Source: an uncultured Erysipelotrichaceae bacterium
GTDB taxonomy: Bacteria; Bacillota_I; Bacilli_A; Erysipelotrichales; Erysipelotrichaceae
Direction: 5' to 3'
Length of the DNA: 64,000 bases
NCBI GenBank assembly: GCA_903789495.1
Contig: CAIFEQ010000001.1
Span: forward strand, 26,439 to 90,438
How positions within the stretch are numbered: position 1 is the stretch's first letter; every line of letters begins with the position of its first letter. Below, piece by piece: positions 45,143-54,499 of the stretch. Made by a program: the position numbers and the translations under genes. Under the pieces are notes generated by a model, which worked only from the letters and a program-made list of their open reading frames with translations, had not been told where the DNA came from and made no database searches.

Positions 45143-47116
45143 ATGACCAATCTTAAAGATCACGCCCAGCATATCCTGGTCTGTGTCTCTCCTTCTCCGT
45201 CCAGTCCGCGCATCATTCAGGCGGCGCTGTGCATGGCGGAGGGAACCGGCTGTCAGCTGAGCGCCCTGTATATCCGCCGTCCCGATACCGTGCTTTCCCG
45301 GAGTGAGGAGCAGCGGCTGGGGCAGAACCGCGCCCTGCTGCAGGAGCACGGGGTCGAACTGGAAACCGTCGAAAGCATGGACGTGGCCCTGGAGATTTCC
45401 GCCGTTGCCCAGGCCGCAGGCATCACGGAAATCTTTCTGGGCAGCTCGGGAGAGAACCGGCTGTTTCAGAACGGATCCATCGGGGCGCGGCTGATCCGCT
45501 ATCTGCCGGGAGTGGAGATCCACATCATTCCCGATGCCTCGGTGACGCCTCGTCCCTCAGAAGAGAGGCGTCCCGGCCGGCCTTTCCATCTGGAGGGACG
45601 GGATCTGTTTCTGACCGTTGCCATCATGGCACTGGCCACCCTGATCTCCTACTTCTTCTGGCTGTCCAGCTATGACAATGCCAACATCCTGACCATCTAT
45701 CTGCTGGCCGTGCTGTTAAGCGCCGCCGTGACCAAGGACTATTTCTATTCCCTGCTGGCGGCGGTGCTGAGCATTCTGCTGTTCAACTTCTTCTTCACCG
45801 AACCGCTTTATACCCTGCTGGTCTACGATGCCCGCTACTTCGTCACCTACCTGGTGCTCTTTGCGGCCTCGCTGCTGGCCGGGACCCTGGCCTACCGCCT
45901 GAAATATACCGCCCGCCAGTCGGCCCAGAATGCCTACGGCACCCGGGTGCTGTATGAGACCAGCGAACTCTTCCAGAAGGCCGAAGACGAACACGCCGTC
46001 ATCGATATCACCTGCACTCAGCTGGTCCGTCTGCTGGACCGCACGGTGATCTACTATCCCCTGGAAGGGGAGCAGCTGGGCGATCCGCTGATCTACCCTG
46101 CCGCGGCCGAGACGCCGGATCATCAGGTCATCGAGGCCGAACGCACCATGGCGGAAACCGCCCGTCAGGACCAGGCGGCGGAGACCTCCGGGACCTTCCC
46201 GGCCGGCCACTATCTGTATCTGCCGGTGCGGGAAGACACCCAGGAGTTCGGCGTGCTGGGCCTGGGGCTGCAGACCGGACTGGACTCCTCGGAAAAGCAC
46301 CTCCTGCTGTCCATCGTCAATGAATGCGCCATCTCGATCGGTGAAAAACGCAGCCTGCGGCAGAAGGAACTGGCCGAGATCGAGGCCGAGAAGCAGAAAT
46401 TCCGGGCCACCCTGCTGCGCTCCATCTCGCATGATCTGCGCACCCCGCTGACCTCCATCAACGGCAATGCGGACAATCTGCTGCAGAATGGCAGCGCCAT
46501 GGACGAAGCGGACCGCCAGAGCATCTATCAGGACATCCGCGACGACAGCGACTGGCTGATCGGCATGGTCGAAAACCTGCTGGCCGTGACCCGCCTGCAG
46601 GAAGGCTCCGTCCTGCACGAAACCACCGAACTGGTGGAGGATGTCGTCCAGGAAGCCCTGAAACACGTCGACCGGAACAGTCAGAAACACACGATTGAGG
46701 TCCTGATCGAAGACATGCTCACGGCAAGGATGGACAGCCGCCTGATCATTCAGGTGCTGGTCAATCTGGTCAACAATGCGGTCAAGTATACGCCGGACGG
46801 TTCCCTGATCCGCATCTCCGCCTGGCAGCAGGGCGAAGCCGTCCTGGTGCAGGTAGCCGACAACGGCCCCGGCATCGCCCCGGCCGATCAGCCCCATATC
46901 TTTGATCTGTTCTATACCGGTACACACAGCCTGCCCGATGCCGGCCGCAGTGTCGGCATGGGTCTGTATCTCTGCCGCAGCATCATCGAGGCGCATGGCG
47001 GTACAATAGCCGTATCGGACAATGCCCCGCATGGTGCCGTCTTCACATTCCGTCTCAGACACGAGGAGGTCGACCTTGATGGATCTCAGAACCCGGATAC
47101 TTGTCGTGGAGGATGA
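45143..47116 (+). CDS. KdpD-like sensor histidine kinase, lacking the N-terminal KdpD domain
   Basis: A 657-residue membrane kinase. It starts with a universal-stress-protein-like domain (HILVCVSPSPSSPRIIQAALCMAEGTGCQLSALYI, about 1-125), then four helices of the DUF4118 type (about 155-260), a GAF-like region, HisKA with the phospho-His in SISHDLRTPLTS, and HATPase_c (NLVNNAVKYTPDG, VADNGPGIA). The usual KdpD N-terminal Walker-A domain is absent. The start at 45143 has TGAGGA upstream; an ATG at 45116 lacks a site. It sits with ktrAB rather than kdpFABC, so it may control Ktr. Confidence 0.88.
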   Translation: MTNLKDHAQHILVCVSPSPSSPRIIQAALCMAEGTGCQLSALYIRRPDTVLSRSEEQRLGQNRALLQEHGVELETVESMDVALEISAVAQAAGITEIFLGSSGENRLFQNGSIGARLIRYLPGVEIHIIPDASVTPRPSEERRPGRPFHLEGRDLFLTVAIMALATLISYFFWLSSYDNANILTIYLLAVLLSAAVTKDYFYSLLAAVLSILLFNFFFTEPLYTLLVYDARYFVTYLVLFAASLLAGTLAYRLKYTARQSAQNAYGTRVLYETSELFQKAEDEHAVIDITCTQLVRLLDRTVIYYPLEGEQLGDPLIYPAAAETPDHQVIEAERTMAETARQDQAAETSGTFPAGHYLYLPVREDTQEFGVLGLGLQTGLDSSEKHLLLSIVNECAISIGEKRSLRQKELAEIEAEKQKFRATLLRSISHDLRTPLTSINGNADNLLQNGSAMDEADRQSIYQDIRDDSDWLIGMVENLLAVTRLQEGSVLHETTELVEDVVQEALKHVDRNSQKHTIEVLIEDMLTARMDSRLIIQVLVNLVNNAVKYTPDGSLIRISAWQQGEAVLVQVADNGPGIAPADQPHIFDLFYTGTHSLPDAGRSVGMGLYLCRSIIEAHGGTIAVSDNAPHGAVFTFRLRHEEVDLDGSQNPDTCRGG

Positions 47117-47789
47117 TCATTCCGTCCGGAACCTGATCACGACCACGCTGAAGATTCATGATTACAGCTACGCCACCGCCGCCACCGGTGCCCAGGCCAT
47201 CGCGGCCGCAGCCAGCCAGAATCCCGACATCATTCTGCTGGATCTGGGCCTGCCGGACATGGATGGCAGCGAGGTCATCCGGAAGGTGCGCAGCTGGAGC
47301 AATCTGCCGATCATCATCATCAGCGCCCGCAGCGAAGACAGTGACAAGATCACCGCCCTGGATGCCGGCGCCGATGATTATCTGACCAAGCCCTTCTCCG
47401 TGGCCGAACTGCTCGCCCGCATCCGGGCCACCGAGCGCCGCCTGGCCGCCAGCCGGGATCCCAGGGGCGAGGCGGAATTTCATAACGGGCCCCTGTGTAT
47501 CCGCTATGCCTCGGAACAGGTGGAAGTGCAGGGCGAATCCGTTCACCTGACGCCGATCGAATACCGCCTGCTGACCACCCTGGCCCGCAATCTGGACCGG
47601 GTCCTGACCCACAGCTTCCTCATCAGCCAGATCTGGGGAGCCAGTTCCGAATCCAACATGGCCTCCCTGCGGGTGTACATGACCACCCTGCGCCGCAAGC
47701 TGGAAAAGGCCGGCGCAGCCGGACTGATCGAAACCCATGTAGGGGTCGGCTACTGCATGATCCGTTCGGCAGATCCCGAAAATCATTAG
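47079..47789 (+). CDS. KdpE-like response regulator
   Basis: A 236-residue OmpR-class regulator. The receiver has the acidic pair VVEDDHS, phospho-Asp in ILLDLGLPDMDG, and Lys in DYLTKPFS. The C-terminal winged helix (HLTPIEYRLLTTLARNLDRVLTHSFLISQIWG, RVYMTTLRRKLE) matches KdpE. GAGGAGGTC precedes the ATG at 47079. It overlaps the kinase gene by 38 bases, so the two are translated together. Confidence 0.95.
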   Translation: MDLRTRILVVEDDHSVRNLITTTLKIHDYSYATAATGAQAIAAAASQNPDIILLDLGLPDMDGSEVIRKVRSWSNLPIIIISARSEDSDKITALDAGADDYLTKPFSVAELLARIRATERRLAASRDPRGEAEFHNGPLCIRYASEQVEVQGESVHLTPIEYRLLTTLARNLDRVLTHSFLISQIWGASSESNMASLRVYMTTLRRKLEKAGAAGLIETHVGVGYCMIRSADPENH

Positions 47790-47796
47790 TTTCCTG

Positions 47797-47849
47797 TTGT
47801 ACCGCAGAGAAAGATGTACTATCATTGATTTGGTTGATACTACATCTTT
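47797..47849 (+). promoter_or_regulatory. promoter and probable autoregulatory operator of the MarR-ABC operon
   Basis: TTGTAC (47797-47802), a 17-bp spacer and TATCAT (47820-47825). Overlapping it is an inverted repeat with one mismatch: AAAGATGTACTATCA (47810-47824) and TGATACTACATCTTT (47835-47849). The repeat covers the -10 box, as expected for a MarR autorepressor. With T7 after it, it could also act as the terminator of the kinase operon. Confidence 0.6.
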
Positions 47850-47865
47850 TTTTCGGAGGCTTAAT

Positions 47866-48339
47866 ATGGATGTAACAAAGAGACAGATCACCAAGATCGC
47901 CCGGGAAGTGGCCAAATACACGACCCGGGCCATGAAGCAGGACGGAATCGGCCCGGCCGAATTCGACTATCTGCATGTCATCCGCAAGAATCCCGGCATC
48001 ACCCAGGCCCGCATCTGCCGGATCCTGACCCTGGACAAGGGTGCCGCCGCCCGCCGGGCCGCTGCCCTGGAAGCCAAGGGCTATCTGGTCCGCCGTCAGA
48101 ATCCCCAGGACGGCCGCAGTCAGCTGCTGTATGCCACCCCCAAGGCCGAGGCACTCAAGAATTCCAAGGCCTGGATCGAAGCGCATTACTACGAATGGCT
48201 GGAACAGGAACTCAGTCCGGAAGAACAGCAGCAGTTCGCCTCCCTGCTCAACCGGATTTACCAGAAGAACAAGGCCGAATCCAAGGCTGACTTTGTCCAT
48301 GTGCAGGCGTATATCCGGGAAAAGGAAGTGGAAAAATGA
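47866..48339 (+). CDS. MarR-family transcriptional regulator
   Basis: A 157-residue winged-helix regulator. DYLHVIRKNPGITQARICRILTLDKGAAARRAAALEAKGYLVRRQNPQDGRS is the MarR DNA-binding core, with the DGRS wing. CGGAGG precedes the ATG at 47866; a start at 47797 would fall in the promoter. It overlaps the first ABC gene by four bases. The usual logic is ligand-relieved repression of its own operon, here the exporter. Confidence 0.92.
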   Translation: MDVTKRQITKIAREVAKYTTRAMKQDGIGPAEFDYLHVIRKNPGITQARICRILTLDKGAAARRAAALEAKGYLVRRQNPQDGRSQLLYATPKAEALKNSKAWIEAHYYEWLEQELSPEEQQQFASLLNRIYQKNKAESKADFVHVQAYIREKEVEK

Positions 48340-50093
48340 CCGATCGGATCAAGACCATCGAACATCCGGAAAAGATCTCCTCCTACTTCAAAGCACAGAT
48401 CCCGATTCTGATCGTCGTCACGATTTCCGGTCTTGGTTATAACATCGGCCTGCTGGCCGGTCCTTACTTCGAAGGCCAGCTGGTGCAGTGTCTTTACGAT
48501 ATTGCCAACGGTACGGCTCAGCCGGCTGACATGATCCATCTGGCCGTGCTGTATCTCCTCGTGATTGCCGTGGTGCAGGTCATGCGGGCCATCAAGCGCT
48601 TCGGGGTCCGCCGCTTCGGCAATGAGATCTCCCGGAACATGCGGCATATTCTCTATGGCAGCCTGATCCGGATGACCCCCGAACAGCTGGAACATGAAAA
48701 ACTCGGTTCCCTGCTGACCAAGGCCATTGCGGATGTCGATACCTGCGCGGAAGGCATGCGCAAATTCACCACGGAGATCTTCGATACCGGCGTGGTGATG
48801 ATTGCCTATCTCGGGATGCTGCTGCACTATGACTGGCGGCTGACCATTCTCTGCTGCCTGTTCACACCCCTGGCCTACCTGGCCGCTGCCAGGCTGCGGA
48901 CCAGGGTTGCCGCGGCCAGCAGTGCCTACAAGCAGTCGGCAGCCGTCCTGAACCAGGTGACCCTGGACCGGATCGACTCCGCCCTGACCTATCGGGTCTT
49001 CGGCCGGGAGAGCAGCCGCAACCAGGCCTATGAATCGGCCCTGCAGGATTACGAGCACAAGAGTGCCCGGGCCAACATCTATGAAGGCTCCCTGGCGCCC
49101 CTGTATGATGCCGTGGCCATGATCGGTGCGGTGATGATCCTGTACTTCGGCTCCCGCAACGTCGTCGGCACCGGCTGGACGCAGTGGAACCTGGCTGCTT
49201 TCACCGCCTACCTGGCCTGCTTCACCAAGCTGGCGGTCAAGGTCAGCCATGGCGCCAAGCTGTTCAATGCCGTGCAGAAAGCCCGGGTCTCCTGGCAGCG
49301 GATTCAGCCGCTGATGCAGCAGATCGCACAGGCCGATGAAACCATTATCGATACGCCGGTCCAGCCGGCTGTCCTGCAGGTGCAGGATCTGACCTGCGGC
49401 TATCAGGAACCCCTGCTGCATGACATCTCCTTTACCGCCCGGCCGGGCGAGATCATCGGCATTACCGGTGAGGTAGCCTCGGGCAAGAGTCTGCTGGGCA
49501 AGGTCTTCATCGACCTGGCTCCTTATACAGGCACCATTACCCTGAACGGGCAGAACATTGCCGACCTGACCCCTGCCCAGCGCCATGGCTGGATCTCCTA
49601 CCAGGGACATGAACCGGAGCTGATCTCCGGCACGATCCAGGACAACATTGCCCTGGGCGATGACCTCGATGTCTGGAAGTACCTGAAACTGGTGGATCTG
49701 GACGAGGAAGTCCGCCGCATGCCCCAGCAGGAGCAGACTTACATCGGCGAAGGCGGGATGCAGCTGTCCGGCGGTCAGCAGAGCCGTCTGGCCCTGGCCC
49801 GCACCCTGGCCCATGGCCGCTCGGTGCTGATCCTGGATGATCCGCTGGCTGCCGTCGACAGGGCCAGTGAAACCACCATCCTGCAGAATCTGAAACAGGC
49901 CTGCAGCCAGCAGACGATTCTGCTGATCTCCCATCGGCTCTATCACTTCCCGGAATTTTCCGGCGTCCTCTTCCTGCATGACGGAACGGCAGACTTTGCC
50001 AGTCATGCCGACATGCTGAAGAAACAGCCCGGCTATGCCCGGCTCTATGAAGAACAGCAGAAAGGCGGCGATCTCGATGACACGCAGAAATGA
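48336..50093 (+). CDS. ABC exporter half-transporter, subunit with degenerate catalytic site
   Basis: A 585-residue TMD-NBD protein, six helices then an ATPase. Walker A is GEVASGKS, the signature is the canonical LSGGQQ, and Walker B is VLILDDP with Asp where the catalytic Glu should be. The other subunit has a normal Glu and a poor signature, so together they form one working and one degenerate ATP site, as in heterodimeric exporters such as BmrCD and TM287/288. The substrate, probably a drug or peptide, is unknown. ATG overlaps the MarR stop. Confidence 0.93.
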   Translation: MTDRIKTIEHPEKISSYFKAQIPILIVVTISGLGYNIGLLAGPYFEGQLVQCLYDIANGTAQPADMIHLAVLYLLVIAVVQVMRAIKRFGVRRFGNEISRNMRHILYGSLIRMTPEQLEHEKLGSLLTKAIADVDTCAEGMRKFTTEIFDTGVVMIAYLGMLLHYDWRLTILCCLFTPLAYLAAARLRTRVAAASSAYKQSAAVLNQVTLDRIDSALTYRVFGRESSRNQAYESALQDYEHKSARANIYEGSLAPLYDAVAMIGAVMILYFGSRNVVGTGWTQWNLAAFTAYLACFTKLAVKVSHGAKLFNAVQKARVSWQRIQPLMQQIAQADETIIDTPVQPAVLQVQDLTCGYQEPLLHDISFTARPGEIIGITGEVASGKSLLGKVFIDLAPYTGTITLNGQNIADLTPAQRHGWISYQGHEPELISGTIQDNIALGDDLDVWKYLKLVDLDEEVRRMPQQEQTYIGEGGMQLSGGQQSRLALARTLAHGRSVLILDDPLAAVDRASETTILQNLKQACSQQTILLISHRLYHFPEFSGVLFLHDGTADFASHADMLKKQPGYARLYEEQQKGGDLDDTQK

Positions 50094-51747
50094 TCTGATG
50101 CGGGCTTCCTTCCGGCAGTCCATTGCGCAGAACCGCAGGGAGTTCACCATCCTGCTGATCGCTATTGCCGCGGCGATCATCACCTCGCTGCTGCCGCCGC
50201 TGGTACTGGAGAAGGCCGTCACCCTGATCAACGACAGGCAGAGCGTGCCGCTGACCCTGGCTCTGGCCTATCTTGGCCTGATCATCCTCAGCGATGTCCT
50301 GCAGTCGGGTGAAAGCGCCCTGATCACGCTGTTCGGGCAGAAGATCACCCACGGGCTGCGTTCCTCCATGTGCGCCAAGCTCAGTCGTCTGCCGGCCGAC
50401 TACTTCACCAGTCATGAGAGCGGCCGGACCGCTTCGATCTTCACCAACGACGGCGATGCCATCGATGTGCTCTACAGCTCCGGCGTCGTCTCCATGTTCG
50501 CCGACTTCTTCCAGATGCTGGCGATTCTGATCATTCTCTTTACCCGCAGTCTGGGTGTCGGTCTGCTCATTCTGATCCTGCTGCCCCTGCTGTACCGCCT
50601 GACCCGTTCCTTCCAGAAGGGCATGAAGCAGGCCCAGCATGACAACCGGGTCATCATCGGCAAGGTGAACAACCATGTGCCGGAAACCATCCGCAATATC
50701 CGCATGATCCATGTCTTCCAGAAGGAGAAATACATGGAGAAGCGCTATGACGATCTGATCAACGAAAGCTATCAGGCCGTCAACCGTTCCAACATCTATG
50801 ATTCCCTCTATGCCCCGATCATCCTGGTCACCCAGACCGCTGTCATCGCCATCATGATGATCGGTGCCGTCAGCACCGGGACGATGGCGGATCTCTTCGG
50901 CGTTTCGGTCGGCAACGCGGTCGCGATCATTGCCTATGTGGGCAAGATCTTCGGTCCGCTGGCTTCCATCGGGATGGAGATCCAGAATATCCAGGCGGCC
51001 GCTGCCGGTCTGCAGCGGATCAATGACTTCCTGAATGAGGAAGAATGGCATCCTCAGGCTGTGCCCGCCAGAGATACGAAAGACATCGTCTTTGAAGACG
51101 TCAGCTTTGCCTATGATCCGGCTCAGCCGGTCCTGCAGGATCTGTCCTTTGTCATTCAGCCCGGCGAGCATGTGACCTTCATGGGCCGCACCGGCTCGGG
51201 CAAGTCCACGATCTTCCGGCTCCTGCTGGGTCTGTATGTCCCGCAGGAAGGTGCCATCGGTCTCTTCGGCCGAACGCCCTGCCAGATTCCGGAAACGGAA
51301 AAGCGGAAACTCTATGGCTGCGTGGAGCAGAGTTTCCGCACGGTTCCCGGTACCGTCCGGGATCAGGTTTCCCTGTATGACCCGGAGATCACGGATGACA
51401 TGATTGATGAGGCGCTGCAGCAGACCGGTCTGCGCGAAGTCGTGCAGGCCCTGCCGCAGGGACTGGATACCCCGATGGATGAGAAGCTGTTCTCCCGGGG
51501 TCAGCTGCAGCTGCTGGCCATTGCCAGAGCCATTGTCTGCCAGCCGCCGCTGCTGCTGCTGGATGAAATCACTTCCAGTCTGGACAGCGAAACCGAAGAG
51601 CGGGTCCTGGAGGCCCTGCGCCGTTCGGCCAGGGGCCGTACGGTGCTCTCCATCTCGCACCGCCTGGCCGGCAGTCTGGAACAGGAGCGGCTGATTCCGG
51701 TCGGCCCTCAGGCTTCGCAGACGTCCTTGACAAACTCCGCGATGTAA
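50077..51747 (+). CDS. ABC exporter half-transporter, partner subunit
   Basis: A 556-residue TMD-NBD protein. Walker A GRTGSGKST, Walker B LLLLDEI with the catalytic Glu, and a degenerate signature FSRGQLQ. This complements its neighbour as described for heterodimeric exporters. The ATG at 50077, behind AAAGGCGG, overlaps the first subunit by 17 bases. The 3' end runs 40 bases into the convergent hydrolase gene, so no terminator is visible between them. Confidence 0.93.
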   Translation: MTRRNDLMRASFRQSIAQNRREFTILLIAIAAAIITSLLPPLVLEKAVTLINDRQSVPLTLALAYLGLIILSDVLQSGESALITLFGQKITHGLRSSMCAKLSRLPADYFTSHESGRTASIFTNDGDAIDVLYSSGVVSMFADFFQMLAILIILFTRSLGVGLLILILLPLLYRLTRSFQKGMKQAQHDNRVIIGKVNNHVPETIRNIRMIHVFQKEKYMEKRYDDLINESYQAVNRSNIYDSLYAPIILVTQTAVIAIMMIGAVSTGTMADLFGVSVGNAVAIIAYVGKIFGPLASIGMEIQNIQAAAAGLQRINDFLNEEEWHPQAVPARDTKDIVFEDVSFAYDPAQPVLQDLSFVIQPGEHVTFMGRTGSGKSTIFRLLLGLYVPQEGAIGLFGRTPCQIPETEKRKLYGCVEQSFRTVPGTVRDQVSLYDPEITDDMIDEALQQTGLREVVQALPQGLDTPMDEKLFSRGQLQLLAIARAIVCQPPLLLLDEITSSLDSETEERVLEALRRSARGRTVLSISHRLAGSLEQERLIPVGPQASQTSLTNSAM

Positions 51748-52556
51748 CGGGTCACCGCGATCCGCGCATTGCAGAAACCATGCCCGCAGGGGAAGACCTT
51801 CTTCTTCTGACGGGCTTTTGTCTTATGGTCTTTCAGCTGATCCCAGAGCGGCTGAATCGTCGCCTTGTAGTCCAGCGGATCCTGACTGCCCAGGCAGAGG
51901 CAGATATTCATGTCCTTGAGAGCCTCATAGGCCTGAACAAAATCATATTCCGGATGTTCCTCCAGATCTTTCTTCAGTGCCGCCGGTCCGTCGCAGTTCA
52001 GCATCGGCGCACCGACCTTGAGCAGATTGTCCATCGCCTTGGGATCCTTTTTCATCGAGACATACATGTTGCCCGGCGCCAGCAGGATGATCCCCTTCAG
52101 CCAGGGCAGTTCCTTAGCCGCATTGATGCAGGTATTGCCGCCCATGGAATGCCCGGCCAGGAAGATCAGATCCGGATTGATGTGGTACTCTTCAGCATGT
52201 TTGGGATCATGGTACCAGCGGGCAATGGTCATGGCATCCTCGACGCAGTTCGAGATCAGGAACTTCCCCTGACTGCCCCAGGCCCCGCGGTGGTTGGGAC
52301 AGATCGCCACACAGCCGGCCCGGCGCAGGGCACTGGCGATATCCTCGCTGCGGTGTCCGCCCGGGAAACCATGGAAGAAGATGATCAGCGGCCGGGGCGC
52401 CTTGTAGGAGCCGTTCGGCAGCAGCACTTCGCCATACACCGTGCTGCCGTGGATCTTCATCTGCCACAGCCGGTAGTCGGCAATCGCTTCGTCCTTGTCG
52501 AGAGGCATGTCCTTGAAGCAGTATTTGGGGTGAATCAGATTTTCTTTCTTTGCCAT
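51708..52556 (-). CDS. alpha/beta hydrolase (dienelactone hydrolase-like)
   Basis: A 282-residue cytoplasmic hydrolase. IIFFHGFPGGHRS provides the oxyanion hole, FLAGHSMGGNTC holds the nucleophile Ser, SQDPLD the likely Asp, and CGHGFCN the His near the end. The substrate is unknown. AGGAG precedes the ATG. The 3' end overlaps the convergent ABC gene by 40 bases. Confidence 0.87.
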   Translation of the reverse strand: MAKKENLIHPKYCFKDMPLDKDEAIADYRLWQMKIHGSTVYGEVLLPNGSYKAPRPLIIFFHGFPGGHRSEDIASALRRAGCVAICPNHRGAWGSQGKFLISNCVEDAMTIARWYHDPKHAEEYHINPDLIFLAGHSMGGNTCINAAKELPWLKGIILLAPGNMYVSMKKDPKAMDNLLKVGAPMLNCDGPAALKKDLEEHPEYDFVQAYEALKDMNICLCLGSQDPLDYKATIQPLWDQLKDHKTKARQKKKVFPCGHGFCNARIAVTRYIAEFVKDVCEA

Positions 52557-52625
52557 TGTTCTGTTCTCCTGCCCTCATTATAGCCATCATTTCTGCTATG
52601 ATAGGACAGTCAGGAGGATTCCGGC

Positions 52626-53714
52626 ATGTTCAAGCTTCGTACCTATCATGCTCCGGACTTCAGTCAGGAGCCTTTCTGCAGTGCACCGGATGTCCATCTG
52701 GAACCGGTGACCATTGCCGGCGCCGCTCCGGATGACTTTCATTCGATGAGCATCTATTCGGAATATTTCAAGGTCGGGGGAGAGTGGCTGCTGGCTGAAG
52801 AAAGCCGCATGGACTGCACCCCGGTGTATCAGAACGGCAGAATTGCCGTGGTGGAACCCCGCAATCTGAAGCCGGGGGATCTGGTCGTCACCGGCCGCAC
52901 CGAGGATGCCTCGCAGGGCATCTATCTCTGGTCCCATGGCTTTGAGGAAACCGATGAAAAGACCGATGCCTTTGCCTTCCGGCTCAAGCGCAGCCGCGAG
53001 ACGTCCTTCACGCAGGACTATGAGGACATCGCCGATCTGCTGCGGCATGAGAAGGAACACGGCAAGATCGTCTGGGTCATGGGCCCGGCCTTCTCGTTTG
53101 ATGCCGGGGCCCGGGACGCCTTTGCCCGGCTGGTGGATGCCGGCTATGTCCAGGCCATGCTGGCGGGCAACGCCCTAGCCACCCACGATCTGGAAGGGGC
53201 CTATCTGCATACCGCCCTGGGGCAGGACATCGTCACCCGGCAGAACATGCCCAACGGCCACTACAACCATCTCGAGACCATCAACAAGTGCCGGCAGGCC
53301 GGTTCCATTGCGGCCTTCATTGAGAAGGAGCATCTCGATAACGGCATCATGTGCGCCCTGGAGCGCAATCATATCCCCTATGTCCTGGCCGGCTCGATCC
53401 GGGATGACGGACCGCTGCCGCCGGTCATCGGCAATGTCTACGAGGCCCAGGATGCGATGCGGAATCAGCTGCGCGATGCGACGACCGTCATCACCATGGC
53501 CACGATGCTCCACAGCATCGCCACCGGCAATATGACCCCTTCCTACCGGGTCATGCCGGACGGCACGATCCGGGAAGTCTATTTCTATATCGTGGACATC
53601 TCGGAATTCACCGTGAACAAGCTGGCCGACCGCGGCTCCCTGTCCTCCCAGGGCATCGTGACCAACGTTCAGGATTTCATCACCCACCTGGCCAGGCAGC
53701 TGAACCTGCTCTGA
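52626..53714 (+). CDS. archaeal-type ornithine cyclodeaminase homologue (LOR/SDH, TIGR00300-like)
   Basis: A 362-residue protein similar to the archaeal ornithine cyclodeaminase and to the C-terminal domain of cyanobacterial AgrE/ArgZ. Diagnostic blocks: AGNALATHDLEGAYLHTALG, GHYNHLETINKCRQAGSI, PYVLAGSIRDDGPLPPVI, TMATMLHSIATGNMTPSYR and the end KLADRGSLSSQGIVTNVQ. The family uses a Rossmann NAD site and turns ornithine into proline and ammonia. The first ~90 residues are the family N-terminal lobe; no arginine-dihydrolase domain is fused. An extended -10 box (TGCTATGAT) and AGGAGG precede it. Function by similarity only. Confidence 0.82.
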   Translation: MFKLRTYHAPDFSQEPFCSAPDVHLEPVTIAGAAPDDFHSMSIYSEYFKVGGEWLLAEESRMDCTPVYQNGRIAVVEPRNLKPGDLVVTGRTEDASQGIYLWSHGFEETDEKTDAFAFRLKRSRETSFTQDYEDIADLLRHEKEHGKIVWVMGPAFSFDAGARDAFARLVDAGYVQAMLAGNALATHDLEGAYLHTALGQDIVTRQNMPNGHYNHLETINKCRQAGSIAAFIEKEHLDNGIMCALERNHIPYVLAGSIRDDGPLPPVIGNVYEAQDAMRNQLRDATTVITMATMLHSIATGNMTPSYRVMPDGTIREVYFYIVDISEFTVNKLADRGSLSSQGIVTNVQDFITHLARQLNLL

Positions 53715-53721
53715 AGCTGAG

Positions 53722-53751
53722 AAAAAGAGAACCAGTGCAGTTCTCTTTTTT
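53722..53751. terminator. bidirectional terminator
   Basis: AAAAAGAGAAC (53722-53732) pairs with GTTCTCTTTTTT (53740-53751). It serves the cyclodeaminase-like gene and the convergent B3/4-domain gene. Confidence 0.85.
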
Positions 53752-53771
53752 CATGCATTCATGTTCCGGAT

Positions 53772-54479
53772 TCAGAGCGACAGATCCATCTCCCGCTGAT
53801 CCTTGTCAACATAGCCGACCCTGACCTGGGCATGGAAGATGTCCTGCAGTTTCTGTGCCAGTTCTTCCCGGGCGGCCAGCATCTCGTCCCGGTTGAAGTC
53901 CACGAAGGCATCCAGGGGGTAGAAGACATAGCTGGTATCGGCCGTGATCTTGCCATGTTCAGACTGCCGCCAGGTCCATCTTCTCGTGCGCACGTCGCTG
54001 CCCACCGCGTAGATGACCTCACCGGCATCCGGATGTTCGCTCTCCTGTGCCCCGAAGGGGATGAAGGTCTCATCACCTCTGGCAAAGCGGACGACGATGT
54101 CTTCGTCACTGATGCCCAGATCATGCGTGCCCATCGGAATGGTATGCGTCAGGGACACCGCGTTGTTCAGATCCACCAGCGGGTTGATGTGCGGCATGCC
54201 CTTGCCCTTGGCAATCCGGGTAAACAGCGCTTCGGCTGAGCACATGTACTTGTTGGGATTGATGCCCAGCGTCCGGAAGGCTTCCCGGTAGGGAATGATA
54301 GCCGGTTCTTCCTTGACCTTCTTTCCCGCAAAGCGCTGCGAAGCCGCTGCAATGGCCTCATCCAGCAGTGCGTCGATTTCCGGATAATCCCTGTGGTTGT
54401 CGGCACCCTTGCAGACAACGACACCGAAACACACATCCGGCAGCCGGTCGAAGATGCCCTGTTCTACTGCAAATTTCAT
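53772..54479 (-). CDS. B3/4-domain protein (PheRS beta-subunit-like fold)
   Basis: A 235-residue cytoplasmic protein of the B3/B4 family, the fold found in the editing module of phenylalanyl-tRNA synthetase beta. Family blocks are EEPAIIPYREAFRTLGINPNKY, LVDLNNAVSLTHTIPMGTHDLG and YPLDAFVDFNRDE. Stand-alone members may edit or bind a tRNA or small amino acid, which is not proven. GGAGGAAG precedes the ATG. It follows the kinase-like gene by 20 bases and is probably in its operon. Confidence 0.88.
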   Translation of the reverse strand: MKFAVEQGIFDRLPDVCFGVVVCKGADNHRDYPEIDALLDEAIAAASQRFAGKKVKEEPAIIPYREAFRTLGINPNKYMCSAEALFTRIAKGKGMPHINPLVDLNNAVSLTHTIPMGTHDLGISDEDIVVRFARGDETFIPFGAQESEHPDAGEVIYAVGSDVRTRRWTWRQSEHGKITADTSYVFYPLDAFVDFNRDEMLAAREELAQKLQDIFHAQVRVGYVDKDQREMDLSL

Positions 54480-54499
54480 AGCTTCCTCCGCTCTGACTT

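Noticed and set aside
48258-51660. Long minus-strand frames opposite the ABC exporter
   Set aside because: Shadows of the two ABC genes; no ribosome binding sites or known domains.
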